Source: Malus domestica
Lineage: Eukaryota; Streptophyta; Magnoliopsida; Rosales; Rosaceae
Length of the DNA stretch: 64,000 bases
Reading direction: 5' to 3'
NCBI RefSeq assembly: GCF_042453785.1
Contig: NC_091673.1
Coordinates: 8,205,001 to 8,269,000 of the forward strand
Shown: positions 35,432 to 45,673 of the stretch, in pieces
Position numbering within the stretch: position 1 is the stretch's first letter
How the letters are laid out: each line of letters begins with the position of its first letter
Notes under the pieces: generated by a model
Told to the model about the DNA's origin: nothing
The model's database searches: none
What the model saw: the letters and a program-made list of their open reading frames with translations, nothing else
Made by a program: the position numbers and the translations under genes

Positions 35432-35568
35432 AGTACATCTTAAAAAATAACTTCCGTACTGTCATCTCAAGAATCCTATTTAATTATACCTATATTAAGT
35501 AATAACCTCTTTTAAAGTTATAAAATTGATTTGATTCCAACTTTTAACATAATAAAAGTTACCATATA
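35432..35568. repeat. 332-bp repeat copy 3, left part
   Basis: After the AGTAC duplication the repeat resumes (ATCTTAAAAAATAACTTC) and runs to ACCATATA, where the solo LTR begins. It continues at 41878. Confidence 0.9.
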
Positions 35569-36752
35569 TGTCACAGCCCGTCCCGAAATTCATTTATCAG
35601 TGAGGTCAAATGATAGTTTTATCATTGGACGGGAAATTGTAGTGTGTATGTGTGACATATTGAGACTTAGAGTTTATTGTGTGGTTTTGAGATTTGTGAC
35701 CACGTGGACCACACACACACACCATACTCACTCCCTCTATCTTCCTTCCCGTGCCCTCATCTCTCTCGGACTCACACTCTCTCTCTTCTTCCTCGTATGG
35801 ACCAAGCTTAAAGTGAGCTTCCCAGTCACAAATCGAAGATTCTAAAGGCACCATTGCATTCCTCGTGCCATTTCGAGTTGGTTGGTACCCATTTCAGGTA
35901 AGGATTCATTCGAAATCTCGAGAACCCGAAACTCATTTTTCATGCACTATTCATATGGACATAAAACCTTGTGTTTCAGAAGATTTCAAGCTCACAGGGA
36001 GCTTTAGGAGGTCCTAAGGAAGCTCGGGGTAGTTCGTTGGAAAAGTTTGGACGTCAGAGGGCCGAGATCGAAGGTTTTCAAAGTTGACCGGATTATCGAG
36101 CTTTCTCAGGTAAAATCTAGTAGATTTTAAAGCTTAAAAATGGTATAACGTGATTCTACATGTTGTTAGCTTTCCAATGGTTCAAATTTCATGAAAAATG
36201 GTTGAAAAACGAGTGAGAATAGTAGGTTTAAAGTTTTACCTAGTTTCCAAGCGACCGGCGACTCGCCGGAGAAGATGACGACATATTCCGTCAGTTTGGA
36301 CGAAATATGTTGACACCGTTAGTCAGTTTTAACGGAATATTCCCTAACGGTGGTTAGGGAATCCGTCAGGTTTGGCCGCGCATGGGGGCGTGTTTCGCCG
36401 TGCCCTTAAAAATTTATGTAAAAATTTGGGGATGATCCTGAGGTTATGTAGGTCACTATAGTATATTCATATACCCATTTTGAGCAATGCATGAGAAGTT
36501 ATTAGCTAGTTTTGTCTATGTGCTTTAAAATAACGTTTTTATAGTTAATATAGGTGAGACTTATCCCGAGGACGAGCGTATCCACGGGCGACTCGGGGGT
36601 TACGACCCGTCGACATACCAGCGAGTGGGCTTTTGTTTTTAGTATATGTTTATATACTTGATATTTTCTCAGAAAAATATGTCTAAATGATAATATGCCA
36701 TACATGCCATGCATATACTATTATGTTTCGTGTGTGAATTGGTGTGTGATAA

Positions 36753-36791
<39 letters not shown>

Positions 36792-37350
36792 GTGGATATA
36801 AATGTGGTGTTGTGGAGGCACAGGTAAGTTCAGGTACGTTATGTTTGGTTATGTGAATCATCGATGATGTGATATGTGATTGAATAATGTTGAGCTCATA
36901 AAACTGCACCTAGGGTGATTGTGATTTAGCCAGAGATATGAAGTACACGCCTGTTTATTTATGTCACCTCCCACACTATATGCTCATATTGGATCCAACT
37001 TACGTGCACAGTCTTGTCGTACATACCTTATTTATGGTTCTGACTCGTAGGTGACTAGCGATTTATCGCCCAACTATTATGAGAGAGTAAAACTGAGCAT
37101 AACTATATTACACCCAATCTTGTCGTACAGACCTTTTTAGAGGTTCCGACTTCTGTGCAGTATATTGTCGTATAGGTCATGGTAGTGACTCCAGCTAGAT
37201 TGACTTTGAGCTATAAATTCAGCCGTACAGGCTACCACAGGGGTTCCGGCTAACATATCATATTCTATGAATGTATTCTTACCTGAATTGCTCACTCTGT
37301 TATATATTAGAATATGATTATGTGAAGCATGAATTGAATTGATATGAATT

Positions 37351-37694
37351 TGTTTATACCATATTTAGATCTCGTACAAATACTCGGGGGACTTAAATGT
37401 AATTATGTAATAAAGGAATGAGAAAATATGTAATAAATGATGAGCTCTTATTCTATAAAATGACTCCTCACCCTCACAATTAGGAGAGGCCATTTCTTAG
37501 GCCATGGGAAGAGTTCTCTCACCCTCAAAAGCTTTCTCCCTCACTCCCTTCACTTCTCAGAGAAATACAATAATCAGTATGGACGTAGCCCAAACATTGG
37601 GGTGAACCACGATACATCTTGTGTTATTTACATTTTTTGCAGATTCATGGTCGGATTTACGTTGTTCCAAGACCTTCGGTTTTGTGCATCAACA
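37351..37694 (+). repeat. 5' LTR of the gene-fragment-carrying element
   Basis: A 344-bp LTR starting TGTTTATACCATATTTAGAT and ending TGCATCAACA. A TATA-like TTCTATAAAATGACTC sits near 37452. It is followed directly by the primer-binding site. Confidence 0.88.
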
Positions 37695-38297
37695 TTTGGC
37701 GCCGTCTGTGGGAATCGACACGAAAAGCTATGTCGGTTCTCTTTCAATTTTTCACCTCCGCCATGAATCTACAAAACCTAAGAGCCCAAAACCTCACTTT
37801 TGGATTTTTTCCAGAAAACCCTCTATCTCTCTCTCTATGGATTTTATTTATTGGTGTTGTACTTGGTACATTTCTAAAAAAGTTGCTCACAAGCAGCAAC
37901 TATCTGATTCCCATCAAATCTACCTTCCTCCAAGGCCAGTCTCTCGAACCTACGACCAAACACACACCGCCCTTGAAGCAAATCTCAACGAGGAGAGAGT
38001 TTCTGTCTCTCTCTCTCTCTTTCTGTCTCTCTATCTCTATCTCTAGACTCTTTCGCTTTCTTTACAGAGTCTCTGACTGAGAAATTCTTGGAATTTGATT
38101 CAATTTTTCGACAACATGAGTTTGACCCAATTCGCCATGTGCTGACCAAAACAAAAAAGAAATGAAAAAAACTCCAAAAGGTTGGTCATTTTCAAGTGTA
38201 AAGACTGAAGAGCCACAGTGAAATGGTTTCCCATTCCCATATACCCCAACCTCTACCGCTGTCCACCACAAAGTTGCTCCAGTCAACTTCAATCTAG
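37695..38297. other. Internal region before the first captured fragment
   Basis: Primer-binding site TTTGGCGCCGTCTGTGGGAA at 37695-37714, then leader-like DNA with CT microsatellites (CTCTCTCTC near 37828 and 38008). A 153-codon open frame here has no recognisable domain and begins in the LTR. Confidence 0.5.
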
Positions 38298-38417
38298 AAG
38301 GTTCAGCTTTACGGTTCCGACCCGGCCATAATCAAAGCCCTGGCGAACACCAGCTTGGGTATAGTCATTGGAGCGTCGAACGGGGACATCCTGGTTCTCG
38401 CTTCCGACCCGACCTGA
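38298..38417 (+). pseudogene. Captured fragment of a GH17 beta-1,3-glucanase gene
   Basis: Forty codons reading KVQLYGSDPAIIKALANTSL, then GIVIGASNGDI and LASDPT before TGA. This matches, from memory, the conserved N-terminal stretch of plant glucan endo-1,3-beta-glucosidases (VRLYDADPAVIKALA...IGIVIGASNGDIP). It is only a piece. The active-site glutamates lie outside it and the flanks are unrelated. It lies in the same direction as the element. Confidence 0.75.
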
Positions 38418-38955
38418 TATCTCCATCTCTGACGACGCCAGCGAGATCCGACAAAACCCGACCCAATGACCCGCAAGAAGATCAAAGAGGAGAAAGCTGC
38501 AGAGCACGGGTAAGATCCAAGTTGAGGCAGAATGGTTCGCGGAGATTTCGAGGTGCTACCAGTCGGAGTCGCAGGTGGAGACGCCACAACGAAGACGATC
38601 TCTTACTACTAGACTCAGCATCAGCGGCATTTTCAGAAGCCCAAGCTTTAGTGATCTTCTGCTTACGACGATGGTGTTTCCGAGGAAGGCTCCGATCGTA
38701 AAGTTGAGTTATCGTCGCATCCGACACATAGTCCTTACTCATCTGATAATGAATGGGAACGGAAACTTACCATGTTGTTACGTGACAAGGAGAAGCAAGA
38801 TGGTGAGGGAGTTCTTCCAACATCAGTTCTGCACCAAGTCCCAAAGGTCATGTTGGGGTATATTGAGGTCCATTCCATTCCGACATTGAGGAAAAAGGGT
38901 TTGAGTAACAGCGTCCAGAGAAGAAAGAGCTTCGTCTCAATCTCTGCATAATCTC
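38418..38955. other. Captured or unknown DNA between gene fragments
   Basis: GC content is higher than in flanking transposon DNA. On the minus strand a frame at 38482-38742 reads SDATITQLYDRSLPRK, RRKQKITKAWASENAADAE and other stretches of protein-like composition. It may be a fourth captured fragment in antisense. I could not identify it. Confidence 0.35.
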
Positions 38956-39093
38956 TCTGATACTGCTCTTATTAAAATCAACACGGCCCACACAAATCCC
39001 CAGTACCGTGAAGCAGCGGATTTCATTCTCTCCGAGGCCAAGTCCCTCTCCCTTGAATCCCAGACTCTCGAGTTCGTCCTCGGTGAGCATATC
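38956..39093 (+). pseudogene. Captured fragment of an aminoacylase-1 (M20) gene
   Basis: The frame reads ALIKINTAHTNPQYREAADF then ILSEAKSLSLESQTLEFVLG. It resembles the N-terminus of plant aminoacylase-1 (INTAHPNPDY...QTLEFVPGKP, from memory). The fragment ends at CTCGGTGAGC, which looks like a splice donor, so it may have been captured with an exon edge. The metal-binding residues of the enzyme lie outside the fragment. Confidence 0.65.
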
Positions 39094-39097
39094 CATC

Positions 39098-39275
39098 GAC
39101 CTTATGTCACTCAACCTCAGTTACAACTCGTTCTCTGGTCACTTCCCCGCTGGAATTTTCAAACCTCACCAACCTTAAAACATTAGACATCAGCAGAAAC
39201 AACTCCTTCGGCCACTTCCCCGTCGGAGTCTCAGCCTTTCAAAACCTCATCGTTCTTGACACATTCAGCAACAAG
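39098..39275 (+). pseudogene. Captured fragment of an LRR receptor kinase gene, frameshifted
   Basis: Two LRR units: DLMSLNLSYNSFSGHFPAGI, then after a one-base insertion LTNLKTLDISRNNSFGHFPV and GVSAFQNLIVLDTFSN. The frame breaks at about 39160 within TTCAAACCTC. The repeat pattern LxxLDISxNxxxGxFP is that of plant extracellular LRR kinases. The parent gene is not in this window; the LRR-RLK at 5658 has different repeats. Confidence 0.8.
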
Positions 39276-40019
39276 AAAAGCAGAAAGCAACTGTCACTTT
39301 GGCTGCAATTATTACCACGGAAATATTAATGTCCAACCAGTTGTCACTTTAGAGAAAAGCAAAAGAAAGCAAGTGGGTGGTATCAAAGCTGTCCTGTTAC
39401 GTTTTATAGGAGAACATGTAGGAAATGGAAAAGAGAAAGAAAAGCAAAAGAAGAAAGCAGAAAGAAAAACAATCAAGTGAGTTGCGGCATAAAAGCAAAA
39501 TACAGAGACGCAGTGGAGAGAAAAGAAGAAAAGCAAAAGATCTTCGTATTATTATGATTCCTTCTGTCTGCCAGATGAAGAGACAGAGATAGTGCAGCAG
39601 AAAAACACAAACAAAAGCAAGGAATAAACACTCCACCAGAGTGATGTGGTTTACTTTCCTTATTTTTGAATGATGTAATTTATTTTTCGTATCTTTCGGA
39701 GTTATCTGTATAAACCCCATCAGAGGGTAATTAATTAAAAAAAAAAAGGCAAGCCCAAAATAATGGGCTGGAATGTTATGTGGAGGGCAAAGGCCCATAT
39801 GCCCAAAAGAACTAGGCCCTATGGCCCCAAAATTATTCGGTAGCATACCGCTATTATCACCAACCATGCGATCAAAAGTATGCACAATACTCTAAATTTA
39901 TTCGGCAATCTACCGCTATTACCACCAACCAGGTGATTAAAAGTACGCCCAGTACTCCAAATTTATTTAGCAGCCTGCTGCTATTACCACCAACCAGGTG
40001 ATCAAAAGTATGCCCAGTA
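39276..40019. other. Internal region, no coding signal
   Basis: A-rich DNA with AAAGCAAAAGAAAGC-type runs. From 39830 there are three degenerate units containing TATTCGG(T/C)A, CCGCTATTACCACCAACCA and AAAGTACGCCCAGTACTCC. Confidence 0.5.
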
Positions 40020-40250
40020 CTTCAAAATTATACATGAGCACTACTCATGTCAATTATACATAAACATTCATGAACATCATTCATGTCAATCATACATAAA
40101 CATTCATGAACATCACTCATATCAATCATACATAAACATTCATGAGAATCACTCATGTCAACATTCATGAGCATCATTCGTGACAACATCCATGAGCATC
40201 ACTCATGTCAATTAACATAAACATTCATGAGCATCACTCATGTCAATCAG
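40020..40250. repeat. Tandem array of about 26-38 bp units
   Basis: Seven or more degenerate units with core CATTCATGAGCATCACTCAT followed by GTCAAT. Directly repeated, without unique spacers. Confidence 0.85.
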
Positions 40251-40410
40251 CTTCAAAAGCTTCATTTACAAAAGCTCTAGCTTTAAAAACTTCATTTATA
40301 GAGCTTTAGCTTCAAAAGCTTCATTTACAAAAGCTCTAGCATCAAAAACTTCATTTACAGAGCTCTAGCTTTAAAGCTTCACTTGCAAAGCTTCACCTAT
40401 AAAGCTTCAG
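40251..40410. repeat. Tandem array with AAGCTTCATTTACA core
   Basis: Four or more degenerate units with CTTCATTTA(C/T)A followed by AGAGCTCTAGC or AAAGCTCTAGC. Confidence 0.8.
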
Positions 40411-40527
40411 TGCAAGGTATACAAATACCGTCTCCGAACAACCGCCACTTCGGCCAATACATAGATTCAATTTGAAGTCTCCAGCCAACAGACTCTATTG
40501 ACCGAAGACTTGGGGGACTACATTATG

Positions 40528-40830
40528 CACCATATATTGGGCCTCAACTGGGCCTCATGAAAAATACAAAATAATTGGGGGACTTAACCTATCGCTTATG
40601 TATTGAGGAGCGATCCCTTATTTTATAAAAGGGACTCCATCACTTTCATTATAAAGCACTCATGAAAAATACTTGGGGGGACTCTAGCCCATCACCTATG
40701 TATTGAAGAGCGAACCCTTATTCTATAAAAGGGACTCCCTCACCATCATTAAAGAGCATCAACTCTAGCCCATCATTCATGTATCGAGAAGCGAGCCCTT
40801 ATTCTATAAAAGGGACTTCCTCACATTCAA
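40528..40830 (+). repeat. Degenerate LTR-like segments inside the element
   Basis: Begins TGCACCATATATTGGGCC, like the LTR start. It is preceded (40452-40523) by a copy of the sequence that precedes the true 3' LTR (CTTCGGCC...GACTTGGGGGACTAC). It then holds three copies of a module with TTATTCTATAAAAGGGACT, which matches the LTR promoter region. It looks like partial LTR duplications. Confidence 0.6.
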
Positions 40831-41041
40831 AGCCACAAGCCGAGCCAACCAAGGCAACATAAGCCACGAGCCGAGCAGCTTCGCAGCATGTGCTACTTCT
40901 AGTTGAGCATCATTTCAGATTGAGCACCGCCTCATATCGAACATCAGTTCAAGACAACATCTAGTTACTTCGGCCCACACATGGATTGAATTTCAAGTCT
41001 CCAGCTAAAAGACTCTTTTGACTGAAGACTTGGAAGACTAC

Positions 41042-41400
41042 TGCTTATATCATATTTAGGGCCTCCGTATTTAGATCTCGTACAAATACTCGGGAGACTT
41101 AAATGTAATTATGTAATAAAGGAATGGGCAAATATGTAATAAGTGATGATCTCTTATTCTATAAAAGGACTCATCACCCTCACAATTAGGAGAGGCCATT
41201 TCTTAGGCCATGGGAAGAGTTCTCTCACCCTCAGAAGCTCTCTCCCTCACTCCCCTCACTTCTCAGAGAAATACAATAATCAGTGTGGACGTAGCCCAAA
41301 TATTAGGGTGAACCACAATACATCTTGTGTTATTTACATTTTTTGCAGATTCATGGTCGGATTTACGTTATTTCAAGACCTCTGGTTTTGTGCATCAATA
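41042..41400 (+). repeat. 3' LTR of the gene-fragment-carrying element
   Basis: A 359-bp copy of 37351-37694, starting TGCTTATATCATATTTAGGG and ending TGCATCAATA. It has a 16-bp partial duplication near its start and about 20 substitutions by eye. Confidence 0.88.
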
Positions 41401-41872
41401 GAATTCATATATATTTATATATTATGTATATGTTTATATTCTGATTCTGGGAAAAATTATACATGTTTTACAATAAGGGGTTAGATATGTTAATAAAGAA
41501 AACGATTTTGTAAAACATTTGTTTTTGCCCACTCACGTTTTCTATTTTACGCCCCTGCAGGTTTTAAGTAAGCTTGTTGTTAGTGGCTTGAGGACGTCGG
41601 CGGTTCTGACTTATCTAAATAATGGAAGGACATTCCTGGTACTGTATAATTAGTACTTGTCTTCCTGGACTGCACCTAAACTTAATATGCTCTGATTATG
41701 AGTGTTTACTATTGTAACTAACTCCTATCTCTTCATGTTTAGTAGTGAACTCTACTATTTCGGTTTTTAATTATTCGTATAATTCTTATCTTTATTGCTT
41801 CCGCACTGTACACATGGTTATGTCACTCCCACATGACGGCCAACATGCCTTGATCTCGATCGGGGTATGTCA

Positions 41873-42080
41873 ATCTATGGTTGATAACCAGTTACTCTTA
41901 CCATGCACGAATCACAAAAATGCCACTCAAACATATCACTTCATTGCATGTTTTTTTCCAATCCAAAAATTTGAGGAGGGCACATAAACTGGCGAAACTG
42001 GGTTTGACTTTAGAGTATCTATTGATTTGGTTTGAGAAAATTTCTAATGTAATTATAAATCTGATTTTTTAGGATTGTAC
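41873..42080. repeat. 332-bp repeat copy 3, right part
   Basis: Target duplication ATCTA, then the repeat resumes at TGGTTGATAACCAGTTAC and runs through TGGCGAAACTGGGTTTGACT to TTTTTTAGGATTGTAC. Confidence 0.9.
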
Positions 42081-43901
42081 AACTTTGTAATTTGTTAATA
42101 CAGAATATTATTTTCTTTTTGATCATGTTGAAATTCCTGATAAGATTTTTATCGATGAGCATTAATATGAATCATATCATTCTTTAGATAAGCATTCTTT
42201 TTCGTATCAATAAATATCGTACTTGTTTAAAAAAAAGTATGTTGATCTCTTTGACATTACCAAAGAAAAATATATGAAAGATTGTTGATTTTTAAGCATC
42301 TAGCTTGAAGATGGGCCAAGAGATTCTAAGCGTGTAAGGGAGCCAATAGAAAATGTGTGGTCTTATCTTATCTATTAAACGCTCAATTTCAACATAATCT
42401 ATAACATTCCTTTACATTATGCCACTTGGTAGGTTAATACTTTTAACAATAATTCCCCCAATTTTTGTGATGCTCGTGCAATGGGTTGAAAATCGACATC
42501 TTCACAGTGATTTTTGTACCATTCTTTCTTTTTTGTGTTCCTTTTTTATATAGATAGCATAGGTCGGTCTGATATATTATAGTAGGACTATGCTATGAAA
42601 TAGAGTATCTTTTTAGCACTACGTGAAACAACTTACATATGTCATGGACCGTGTAACAATCACACGAAAAATACTCCGTGGCATTGATGTAATTTATGTT
42701 TGGATTTGCTGCATTGTGTTATGGCAGGATAACTAAGGTCGTTGTTTAGGGATATGGATCATATCCGGATTCTTACATCTTATTTGTTAATTGTACATTG
42801 TGCGATCATAAATTTTTTTATTTTTTTATTTAAAATTAAATACAAACTGTACTTATCAAAAATTAAGCACGATATACAATAACAGATAAAATGTTAGAAT
42901 CCCTAAACAGGATCCTCATCCGTTATCTAGTGTTGTTGTGGGTGTGATTAGATAGGTCAAGCGTAGACTGAGAACTATGGGTCCAAGTCGACGGCGGATG
43001 GGTCATTGGATGGGTGTGGTGGGAGCAGTGCTTGGCCTTTCAGTTATGAGCAGAACAGAACGTCACCTTCTTATGGTTAGTTTTTTTTTATTGGACCATG
43101 GTCTAAAATATCTATAATATCTCGATATTTTCATCGAAATTTTCATGTTTTTTTATTACTGATATTTTTGATATCATCGATATTTTAGACCTTGCTAAGT
43201 TATTCATGTATCTTACTATGCAATGTATAAAGTGTAAAATATTGTACTAATTCATTATATATAAATGATTATGGTGTGTTTAAACTTCTTTCATTAATTA
43301 CTACATATTTTCTACACTCATAATGTTTGCCAGCTCGTTATATAATCAACTTAAATAAGTTATATCTATCATGCAATGCATTTCCTTCTAATTTTTTGTG
43401 ATAAACTAATAGATACTTGACTAAATAAACATCCTGCAAAGTTTCAATAAAAATTTCCAAGTTTTTCTTACAATTTTCGTGGCTTTTATTCAAATTTTAT
43501 TGATATCGATAATATTCTGATATTTCTATCGAAATTTTTGTGTTTTTGGATTACCCATATTTCCGATATCATCGATATTTTATACTTGATTGGGACGAGA
43601 ACTGTGGCTCTACAATAAATAAATAAATATAAGAAGTTTTGAATTCAATGCATTGAGCTAATAAGTCAACTTAACTGTGATTGGGTCAGAAAAAAAAAAC
43701 GACACTAATCATGCCTCCAAACAAAGTGTTCCAATATAATTATCAACTTGCGAATCAACTCGATTTGAAACTCGGTAACACTTGTTTGGGGGCATTCATA
43801 AGTCCGCATCTTCGTGGAAATAGATGAAAACTTTCTCCTCAACCACCAAAAATATTTTCATTTGGATTTAATTTTTTTTAATTTCAACGTTAATAATTAA
43901 G
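42081..43901. other. AT-rich intergenic DNA
   Basis: No supported gene. ATATCGATATTT-like phrases recur around 43115-43180 and 43500-43580 as an imperfect direct or inverted pair, perhaps an old transposon remnant. Confidence 0.55.
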
Positions 43902-44101
43902 GCATAAGGATTGTCTGTCCTTCATTTTTTCATGCCCTCTTATTTGTATGGTTACTGTTAAACCACATCAATATTTTATATTACTATTCATTTTTGTTTT
44001 ATTATCTTTATAAAAAAAAAATATAAAATGTTAACATGGCTTAACCGTGACCACACAAAATAAAAGGGCATGAAAAAATGGAGGGCAGACAATCCTTATC
44101 C
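43902..44101. mobile_element. MITE, MULE type (family A, copy 2)
   Basis: A 200-bp element with long inverted arms: left GCATAAGGATTGTCTGTCCT, right complement GGATAAGGATTGTCTGCCCT, both continuing through CATTTTTTCATGCCC. It has a perfect 9-bp target duplication ATAATTAAG at 43893-43901 and 44102-44110. It shares its core with the element at 3786-4010. Confidence 0.88.
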
Positions 44102-44272
44102 ATAATTAAGCTTCTCGATTCTTCGAAGAAAGCCCAAAATATCTTAAACTTTTAATTTGGTAGGTAGAGTCAAAATTCAGTTGTGGTCCTCGAGGAATAA
44201 AAGGGAGCTAGAGTTCTACCCATGAACATTTGATAATATGGAACCAAATACATGGGATCACCTGATTCAATT

Positions 44273-44712
44273 AGAGCATCTTTAAAGAAGATATCAAAAA
44301 TATCAAATGGACAAAAAATGGATATTTTCCAACCAATGAACCAAATGCTAACTTGGATTGAAGGAAGTGTTCCCTGCGTAACAAATGACAGCAAGAGAAG
44401 TTAATGTCAGATTATTTTTAATTTGATAAACAGTACGACCCACATTAAATACAACCCATTTTGTTTCTTTGAAATTGTTACCTTCCACCTTCTTTAATAA
44501 TTAACTCATAAGCATTTCACATTATTGTTAGCTAACTATGAAAATTAGTATAGATAATATCATTCGTTAAAAAAAAAACTTGTAAGTATTACAAAAAAAA
44601 AAATGAAACATTCTGACATATCGGGTGGACTAAGAAGTTTTATATGATGACTCATGTGGCATCAAAATCAAATTTGATACTTTGCATTTGATATTTTCTT
44701 TAAAGATGTTCT
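44273..44712. mobile_element. Putative MITE with AGAGCATCTTTAAAG ends
   Basis: Left AGAGCATCTTTAAAGAAGAT and right complement AGAACATCTTTAAAGAAAAT form matching inverted ends about 440 bp apart, flanked by TA. AT-rich, non-coding inside. The large size and modest ends make this less certain. Confidence 0.55.
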
Positions 44713-45310
44713 AAAAATCTTAAAGCAATAGATGTTTAGCGTACCAAATATGAGAATTATGCAACTAAACATATATGCGTCTGTACATTATTCTGCCGCC
44801 CAAAACTATACAGGTTTGTTTACCAAAAAAAAACTATACAGGTTTACACTTTACTCTTTACAGCAATTATTATTAATAATATGGGAGGCTCTTCTGCCTC
44901 AACAGCTCGTGTTTGCTTGGATGAAGATCCGACGGTCTTTAAATTATATTCGTTTATTGTACATTTGCGGTCATAAATTATTGTAAAATTTTTACTTAAA
45001 ATTAAATATAAACAGTATCTAACAAAAATTGACCGCACAATATGCAATAAACGAATGTAATTAAAAGATTTCTATAATCCTCACAAACGAGGATCCTCTC
45101 TTGTTTAGTTGAAACACCTATTCGTGGGAAAAGATCTGCTTCGGCTTGGTGGAGAATCTCATGCAACTTGTCAATAAGGCTATGATCTGATGGCTATGCT
45201 TGCCTATCTTCTGTTTTAAAATAATTAAAAACGGTTTTTAATGAAATGTTTTTGAATTTCAAAAATGCTTAAAGTGTTTATTCAATAAGCATTAATTACG
45301 TGCTTCTTAG

Positions 45311-45519
45311 TACTGGTTTGGTACTGATATGTTTTTATAAAAAATGAGTATTAAAAAAATATGAGCTCAAAAATGTGTTTGATAAACACTTAAAACAGCT
45401 TATTTTCATGGTTTTTGATGAAAAAAGCTGAAAACGTGAAGCAGCAAAAAATGAACTTATTCTCACAGCACAGCATAATCAATTTTTTTTTTCAAAGCAC
45501 AATAATATCAAACCAACTC
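45311..45519. mobile_element. Putative MITE with ACTGGTTTGGTA ends, copy 1
   Basis: Left TACTGGTTTGGTACTGATAT, right AATATCAAACCAACTCT in inverted orientation. The interior includes AAGCTGAAAACGTGAAGCAGC and CTCACAGCACAGCATAA, which match the interior of 51378-51562 in reverse orientation. Confidence 0.65.
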
Positions 45520-45622
45520 TTATAGAAACCACTTTAAGTGTTTTTTTATAGAATTCACTTGTATTTTCACTAAAGATTGGCTAAAATATTGCTTTTAGTT
45601 ATTTTAAAAACACTTCTAAACG

Positions 45623-45673
<51 letters not shown>

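Larger units (their letters stand above)
37351..41400 (+). mobile_element. Non-autonomous LTR element carrying host gene fragments
   Basis: A 4.05-kb element inside the solo LTR. LTRs are 37351-37694 and 41042-41400 (TG..CA, with the last CA decayed to TA in the 3' copy). They are flanked by a perfect 5-bp GAATT at 37346-37350 and 41401-41405. The primer site TTTGGCGCCGTCTGTGGGAA follows the 5' LTR at 37695. There is no gag or pol. Inside, in the sense orientation, are fragments resembling GH17 glucanase, aminoacylase-1 and an LRR kinase, then several simple tandem arrays. The LTRs differ at roughly 20 sites plus a 16-bp indel, so this insertion is older than the gag-only element. Confidence 0.88.
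35569..41872 (+). mobile_element. Solo LTR of a gypsy-type element, split by a second element
   Basis: Begins TGTCACAGCCCGTCCCGAAA (35569) and ends CGATCGGGGTATGTCA (41872). The ends have the TGTCAC../..TGTCA form seen in plant Tekay/Del-like LTRs. It is flanked by ATATA (35564-35568) and ATCTA (41873-41877), a 5-bp duplication with one later change. Removing one copy restores the uninterrupted repeat sequence seen at about 28365. Without the nested insert at 37351-41400 (and its duplicated GAATT) the LTR is about 2.25 kb. No internal region, primer site or second LTR is present. It contains a (TA)n run near 36753-36788. Lineage assignment is inference. Confidence 0.8.

Noticed and set aside
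37619-38080. 153-codon frame at the start of the gene-fragment-carrying element
   Set aside because: Begins in the LTR, crosses the primer-binding site and CT microsatellites, and has no known domain.
40020-40250. CRISPR-like direct repeats
   Set aside because: The repeats are contiguous, degenerate and lack unique spacers, and this is plant nuclear DNA inside a retrotransposon.
45627-45670. Long TA run as a possible replication origin or matrix attachment site
   Set aside because: A simple microsatellite; sequence alone gives no support for a function.
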